This document shows positions 7,701 through 9,259 of a stretch of 9,259 bases of DNA, piece after piece. Source of the stretch: Patescibacteria group bacterium (lineage in GTDB: Bacteria > Patescibacteriota > Microgenomatia > Levybacterales > UBA12049). A program made the translations under genes and the position numbers. Under the pieces are notes generated by a model that was not told the DNA's origin, ran no database searches, and saw nothing but the letters and a program-made list of their open reading frames with translations. How positions within the stretch are numbered: position 1 is the first letter of the stretch; every line of letters starts with the position of its first letter. The stretch is taken from the NCBI GenBank assembly GCA_018900295.1, contig JAHIGH010000020.1, positions 1 through 9,259 on the forward strand. Reading direction: 5' to 3'.

Positions 7701-8178
7701 GACAAAGAATTGAATAAATAGGAAGTTTACTTTCATTAATATTTCTAAGTCGTTTATATGTAAAAGTGATCTCAACCGGCTTACTAATACTTCTCAAAAC
7801 TAAAAAAAGATTAAAAACAGTATCCGCAAAATAAAGAACGCTAAGCACTGTTACAAAAATTCGTGCTCCTAAAAGCGGTGTATAAAAAGTTAATACGACA
7901 ATAAGATAAACAAAAGCCAATAAAACAAAAATTTGCCCGCCGCTCCATGTCCGGAGCGCTGATTCGATATGGGGCAAGGTCGTGTGTGTTATATATTTAC
8001 GATTCTTATACCCGATGCCTGCTCCACGCATTGTACCTTTTATGCTTGGAGATATAACAAAAGGCTGTAAACGCTTAAATCTTTCTATAAAAGCATTAGA
8101 TCCTCTCTCCCAAATTGACGGGAGCATATCAGCTTTTGAATTACCTCTTGTTCCTGGCGAAAAGAAAATTTGGTGCAT
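4744..8178 (-). CDS. Fusion glycosyltransferase: GT2 processive synthase, flippase-like membrane block, GT4 domain
   Basis: This 1144-residue protein has three parts. Residues about 80-127 form two membrane helices and about 150-390 a GT2 catalytic domain with D244 and D247 (VFDAEDVP), E338/D339 (TEDADLG) and Q374-x2-R377-W378 (RQRSRW), the full set for a processive family 2 enzyme. Helices to about 508 follow, then PHYWEKT (511-517), typical of XagB/CESA-like synthases. Residues about 560-735 add some six more helices resembling the C-terminal half of a PST-type polysaccharide flippase (weak). M766 begins a complete GT4 GT-B domain: AGG at 781-783, R961 and K966 (GRLQDYK), and E1040-x7-E1048 (EGWGITVIE). 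The joint WKKKKM is encoded by an A7 run, so two separate genes are possible. The first 49 residues are unlike known synthases; M50 (ATG at 8029-8031, preceded by AAGG) is an alternative start. It heads the operon behind a strong promoter and probably polymerises and exports a glycan. Confidence 0.88.
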   Translation of the reverse strand: MHQIFFSPGTRGNSKADMLPSIWERGSNAFIERFKRLQPFVISPSIKGTMRGAGIGYKNRKYITHTTLPHIESALRTWSGGQIFVLLAFVYLIVVLTFYTPLLGARIFVTVLSVLYFADTVFNLFLVLRSISKPVEITFTYKRLRNINESKLPIYSILCPLYQEAMIVPQFLKAIAKMDWPKNKLDVMLLLEENDNETIEAIGRMPLPYYVRKIIVPHSSPKTKPKACNYGLSFARGELLVVFDAEDVPEPLQLKKAYLGFSTLPKNIRCLQAKLNYYNPHQNFLTRLFTAEYSLWFDLTLTGLQSLNSAIPLGGTSNHFRTADLRQLKGWDTFNVTEDADLGIRLFKKGYKTAIIDSTTLEEANSVASNWFRQRSRWIKGYIQTYFVHMRDFPRFVRENGVIHALIFQLTIGGKLLFLFINPFMWLVIFSYFIFYEHTATVIELVYYPPISYIAVLSLVFGNFLFLYYYMVACANRNQWSLVKYIFLIPIYWVMMSYAGFIALYQLFFRPHYWEKTIHGFHLGHGTGKRFASIAQPAFPAIIPGRIRPKPIFTPVFVKRFFTGLYYILFLTADIVLVQIIYKDIIGLQYYYISLIGKYIFFVSQFISFSSFSILRGFGLLKREKSKINYLVFLTFLSSWTGVVIFGFLRIGVSQAGSDLLLFTIAMMCFAIANVFVLYNLKGKNYTFLVVAYIASVLQLSVIFFVRTDLVHIVRMTLFLAGADALLMFLLHLDRDYFRVFENNLAGLFGLLHDEGVRESWKKKKMRILIFNWRDIRHVFAGGAEAYVHELAKRWVKQGNKVTLFCGNDNKNPANEVIEGVEIFRRGGTYTVYFFAFIYYLFKFRGKYDLIIDCENGIPFFTPLYARKPVILIIYHVHQEIIQKYLRFPFNKIAALLEAKFMPSIYRNKKIVTISESSKDEIMKLGFTKEENIEIVYCGASIKNIGYVPKTEYPSFLYLGRLQDYKNIDIAISAFAKVIKKYPTAKLNIVGFGESHVKLKKLTEWLKIGESVGFPGKVPHAEKARLLSEAWVVLQPSQIEGWGITVIEANACGTPVIASRVYGLRDSVVEGRTGILIQPRNIRKFASAMEQLVRNTTLRKRLSKEAYIWSKNFSWNKSANIFYNIIGKSISYYPVKGEPAYMKS
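5881..5897 (-). other. A5-G-A7 homopolymer junction between synthase and GT4 domains
   Basis: On the minus strand the codons tgg aaa aag aaa aaa atg encode WKKKKM, where M766 is the natural first residue of the GT4 domain. Losing one A of the A7 run reads KKKKCGY then TGA; gaining one reads KKKKNADTDI then TAA. Both slips therefore end the synthase at once and leave the ATG as an ideal start for a stand-alone 379-residue GT4 enzyme. The purine-rich GGAAAAAG lies about eight bases before that ATG. This could be a real fusion joint, a transcriptional or replication slippage site, or a one-base assembly error. Confidence 0.6.
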
Positions 8179-8190
8179 TTGTTTTATGAT

Positions 8191-8204
8191 GGGCAGATTT
8201 GCCC
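8191..8204 (-). promoter_or_regulatory. Small hairpin in the 5' leader of the fusion synthase gene
   Basis: The minus-strand leader contains GGGCA-AATC-TGCCC, a five-base-pair, mostly G/C stem with a four-base loop. It ends 12 bases before the ATG at 8178. It is close enough to affect ribosome access if that ATG is the true start. It has no U-tract, so it is not a classical terminator. Confidence 0.4.
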
Positions 8205-8206
8205 GC
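8196..8206 (-). repeat. 11-bp repeat copy 1 (GCGGGCAAATC on the minus strand)
   Basis: An exact inverted copy of this 11-mer lies at 8438-8448 (+), directly against the left end of the transposase element. This copy overlaps the leader hairpin of the fusion synthase gene. It may be chance or a relic of a small dispersed repeat. Confidence 0.4.
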
Positions 8207-8250
8207 CATAAAGACGGGGTATAAAAAATAATAACCGTTAAGTATAATAC

Positions 8251-8280
8251 TATATAACATAATTACGCACATATTGTCAA
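8251..8280 (-). promoter_or_regulatory. Sigma-70-type promoter for the glycosyltransferase operon
   Basis: On the minus strand a perfect TTGACA -35 box (8275-8280) is followed after 18 bases by TATATA (8251-8256); a 17-base spacing gives TTATAT. Transcription would start near 8240-8246, leaving a leader of about 65 bases before the ATG at 8178. It is the best promoter-like sequence I found in the window and is correctly placed to drive all four minus-strand genes. Confidence 0.72.
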
Positions 8281-8437
8281 CGAAGAATAAAGCTAAAAAG
8301 ACTTTAATCTAGGGCAAAATAACAACCGATGGACAAAAACAAAGGGGAATACGGAATATTATTCTAGGATATAACAGAAATACAATGTATTACCATATCG
8401 ACCATATAATATGTCGCTTTATACTTATGATAAATAA
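8281..8437. other. Non-coding, AT-rich stretch between operon promoter and mobile element
   Basis: I see no credible gene here on either strand. It holds a weak second minus-strand promoter candidate (TTGTAT at 8380-8385, 18 bases, TAATAT at 8356-8361). It also holds a small palindrome, CATATAATATG at 8403-8413, flanked by CGA (8399-8401) and TCG (8414-8416) with one unpaired C, which could be an operator or chance in AT-rich DNA. No tRNA-like or riboswitch-like fold was recognised. Confidence 0.4.
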
Positions 8438-8448
8438 GCGGGCAAATC
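8438..8448 (+). repeat. 11-bp repeat copy 2 (GCGGGCAAATC)
   Basis: This is the exact inverted partner of the copy at 8196-8206. It abuts the left inverted repeat of the transposase element, so it may be the sequence the element inserted next to. Confidence 0.4.
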
Positions 8449-8476
8449 AACCCCCGGGGTTAAACAGCTTCGAACC
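8449..8476 (+). repeat. Left inverted repeat of the Y1 element
   Basis: The repeat begins with the near-palindrome AACCCCCGGGGTT, continues AAA-C-AGCTTC-G and ends AACC. Compared with the reverse complement of 9223-9250 it matches at 26 of 28 positions, differing at 8465 (C/T) and 8472 (G/T). Two further columns outward give 27 of 30. It lies just downstream of the transposase stop. Confidence 0.85.
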
Positions 8477-8480
8477 CCGG
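8454..8480 (+). repeat. Stem-loop at the left end of the element
   Basis: CCGGGGTT (8454-8461) can pair with AACCCCGG (8473-8480) around an 11-base loop, giving an eight-base-pair, mostly G/C stem. It competes with folding of the near-palindrome AACCCCCGGGGTT itself. At the right end the matching stem is reduced to GGTT/AACC. Such hairpins are the usual recognition substrates of Y1 transposases. No U-tract follows on either strand, so a terminator role is unlikely. Confidence 0.6.
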
Positions 8481-8494
8481 TAACTATTAATTTA

Positions 8495-9205
8495 CTACTT
8501 CTGATCCAAGGTTAAATGTCGTATTTTTGATATTTCCCTCTGATAATCAATTTGATCATATACAAAATTTTTATATTTTTCCTTTCCACCGGCCATATCC
8601 AAAATCCTGCTTGTACGTACAAATTCAAATCCTGACAGGTCATCCGTATAACAACCAAAAGAAAACCAGGGATACTTTGATAAATTCCTGACACTGACCA
8701 CATAATTTGTTACCGGATTAAGATGAATATATCTGGAAACATGCAGCATTTGCTCATCAGTTTCAATTCTTACAACTTTAAACATCGGCTGGAAAAAGGG
8801 ACCGGACCTGTTATTTTTCATATTATAAAACTTAGCATATCCATTTTGCATATTACTGATGAACGATGATACGCCTTGCTCAGTTATTTGCTTCAACAAA
8901 AAATGATAATGATTATCCATAAGGCAAAATGCAAGTATTTCTACACAAAGATCGTTTCCTTTCTCCAACATTTGCATTATCTGCTCTTTTTGTTCAACCT
9001 TACGTTTTTTGAAATTAGAAAAACTAACCGGTGTATTTGCGTACCGATAATACATAATCAGATCAATAAAACGCATAAAATCATTTGGAGTAGAAAAAAT
9101 TGGCATTCTATTTACGCCGCGATTGAACACATGATATATCTCCCCTGAAGTGAGAATAATTTTTCTCTGCGGCATAATTTCATAATAACAATTACCAAAC
9201 AGCAT
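8495..9205 (-). CDS. Y1 (HUH) transposase, REP-associated tyrosine transposase family
   Basis: This 236-residue protein has the Transposase_17/Y1_Tnp layout. The opening is GEIYHVFNRGVNRMPIF (21-37). The HUH metal-binding motif is H99-Y-H101 in MDNHYHFLL. Catalytic tyrosine candidates Y123 or Y127 lie in NGYAKFYNMKN. Next come GPFFQPMFK (135-143) and the family signature YIHLNPV (159-165). M141 occupies the position that is usually arginine in the GxLFQGRFK motif. Such enzymes cut and rejoin single-stranded DNA at hairpins. The length is normal for the family and no frameshift is seen, so the gene appears intact. The ATG at 9205 has AGGA 11 bases upstream; M11 (ATG at 9173-9175) would give the more usual N-terminus, MPQRKIILTSGEIYHVFNRG. 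It is transcribed towards the glycosyltransferase operon in the same orientation. Confidence 0.9.
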   Translation of the reverse strand: MLFGNCYYEIMPQRKIILTSGEIYHVFNRGVNRMPIFSTPNDFMRFIDLIMYYRYANTPVSFSNFKKRKVEQKEQIMQMLEKGNDLCVEILAFCLMDNHYHFLLKQITEQGVSSFISNMQNGYAKFYNMKNNRSGPFFQPMFKVVRIETDEQMLHVSRYIHLNPVTNYVVSVRNLSKYPWFSFGCYTDDLSGFEFVRTSRILDMAGGKEKYKNFVYDQIDYQREISKIRHLTLDQK

Positions 9206-9222
9206 TTCAAGAATAATCCTTT

Positions 9223-9250
9223 GGTTAGAAGCTATTTAACCCCGGGGGTT
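9223..9250 (-). repeat. Right inverted repeat of the Y1 element
   Basis: Read on the minus strand from 9250 it starts with the same near-palindrome AACCCCCGGGGTT, then AAA-T-AGCTTC-T-AACC, matching the left repeat at 26 of 28 positions. It ends 17 bp upstream of the transposase ATG at 9205, so it lies within the likely promoter or leader of the gene and could allow self-regulation by the transposase. Confidence 0.85.
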
Positions 9251-9259
9251 AATAGGATT

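Larger units (their letters stand above)
8449..9250 (-). mobile_element. Single-gene Y1/HUH transposase element with inverted terminal repeats (~802 bp)
   Basis: Two near-identical 28-bp inverted repeats bracket one transposase gene with only about 18 bp to spare on each side, which defines an element of about 802 bp. Classical IS200/IS605 elements have different subterminal hairpins and no terminal inverted repeats, whereas REP-associated transposases are often flanked by REP hairpins in inverted orientation, which this resembles. I see no convincing target-site duplication, as expected for Y1 enzymes. The right boundary is nine bases from the window edge, so flanks cannot be fully compared. 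Confidence 0.7.

Noticed and set aside
7982..8224. Plus-strand 80-codon open frame over the start of the fusion synthase
   Set aside because: It is mostly antisense to the operon gene and leader, with no promoter or Shine-Dalgarno sequence; its openness mirrors the opposite frame.
8454..8480. GC-rich stem-loop as a Rho-independent terminator for the transposase
   Set aside because: No run of T follows the stem on either strand, and the stem-loop largely coincides with the element's inverted repeat, which explains it better.
8876..9148. Plus-strand 90-codon open frame inside the transposase gene
   Set aside because: It is antisense to the conserved HUH transposase domain and has no independent support.

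Overview
The window is AT-rich, compact bacterial DNA. It looks like a Candidate Phyla Radiation (Patescibacteria) genome, although no rRNA or universal marker is present to prove this. The hints are the low GC content, minimal intergenic space, start codons with almost no recognisable Shine-Dalgarno sequence, a glycosyltransferase-rich operon with large membrane and fused enzymes, and a Y1 transposase of the YIHLNPV type. TGA acts as a genuine stop at the 3172-3175 junction, which argues against the UGA=Gly code of Gracilibacteria/Absconditabacteria.

Layout. Positions 1-474 (+) hold the C-terminal part of a protein with a QueC-like C-x8-C-x2-C-x2-C zinc-site pattern. Converging on it is a four-gene minus-strand operon read from about 8250 down to 498. 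In transcription order it contains (i) a 1144-residue protein that joins a processive GT2 synthase, an extra membrane block resembling half of a polysaccharide flippase, and a GT4 glycosyltransferase; (ii) and (iii) two GT-C-type multi-membrane glycosyltransferases overlapping by ATGA; (iv) a membrane-anchored TIM-barrel glycoside hydrolase of clan GH-A type. A promoter with a perfect TTGACA -35 box lies at 8251-8280. An 8-bp tandem repeat fills the gap between (i) and (ii).

The right end, 8449-9250, is a single-gene mobile element. A REP-associated-type Y1/HUH transposase is bounded by near-perfect 28-bp inverted repeats, each containing a 13-bp CG-rich near-palindrome.

How the genes may work together (inference). 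The GT2 domain would polymerise and extrude a glycan, the GT4 domain would add or prime a sugar from the cytoplasm, the two GT-C enzymes would decorate the product from polyprenyl-phosphate sugars outside the membrane, and the anchored hydrolase would trim or release it. This is the logic of synthase-dependent exopolysaccharide loci that pair a synthase with a dedicated hydrolase, here compressed into four genes. The two most interesting observations are the triple fusion, whose last joint sits exactly on an A7 run where either one-base slip would split it into two proteins, and the inverted-repeat architecture of the Y1 element.
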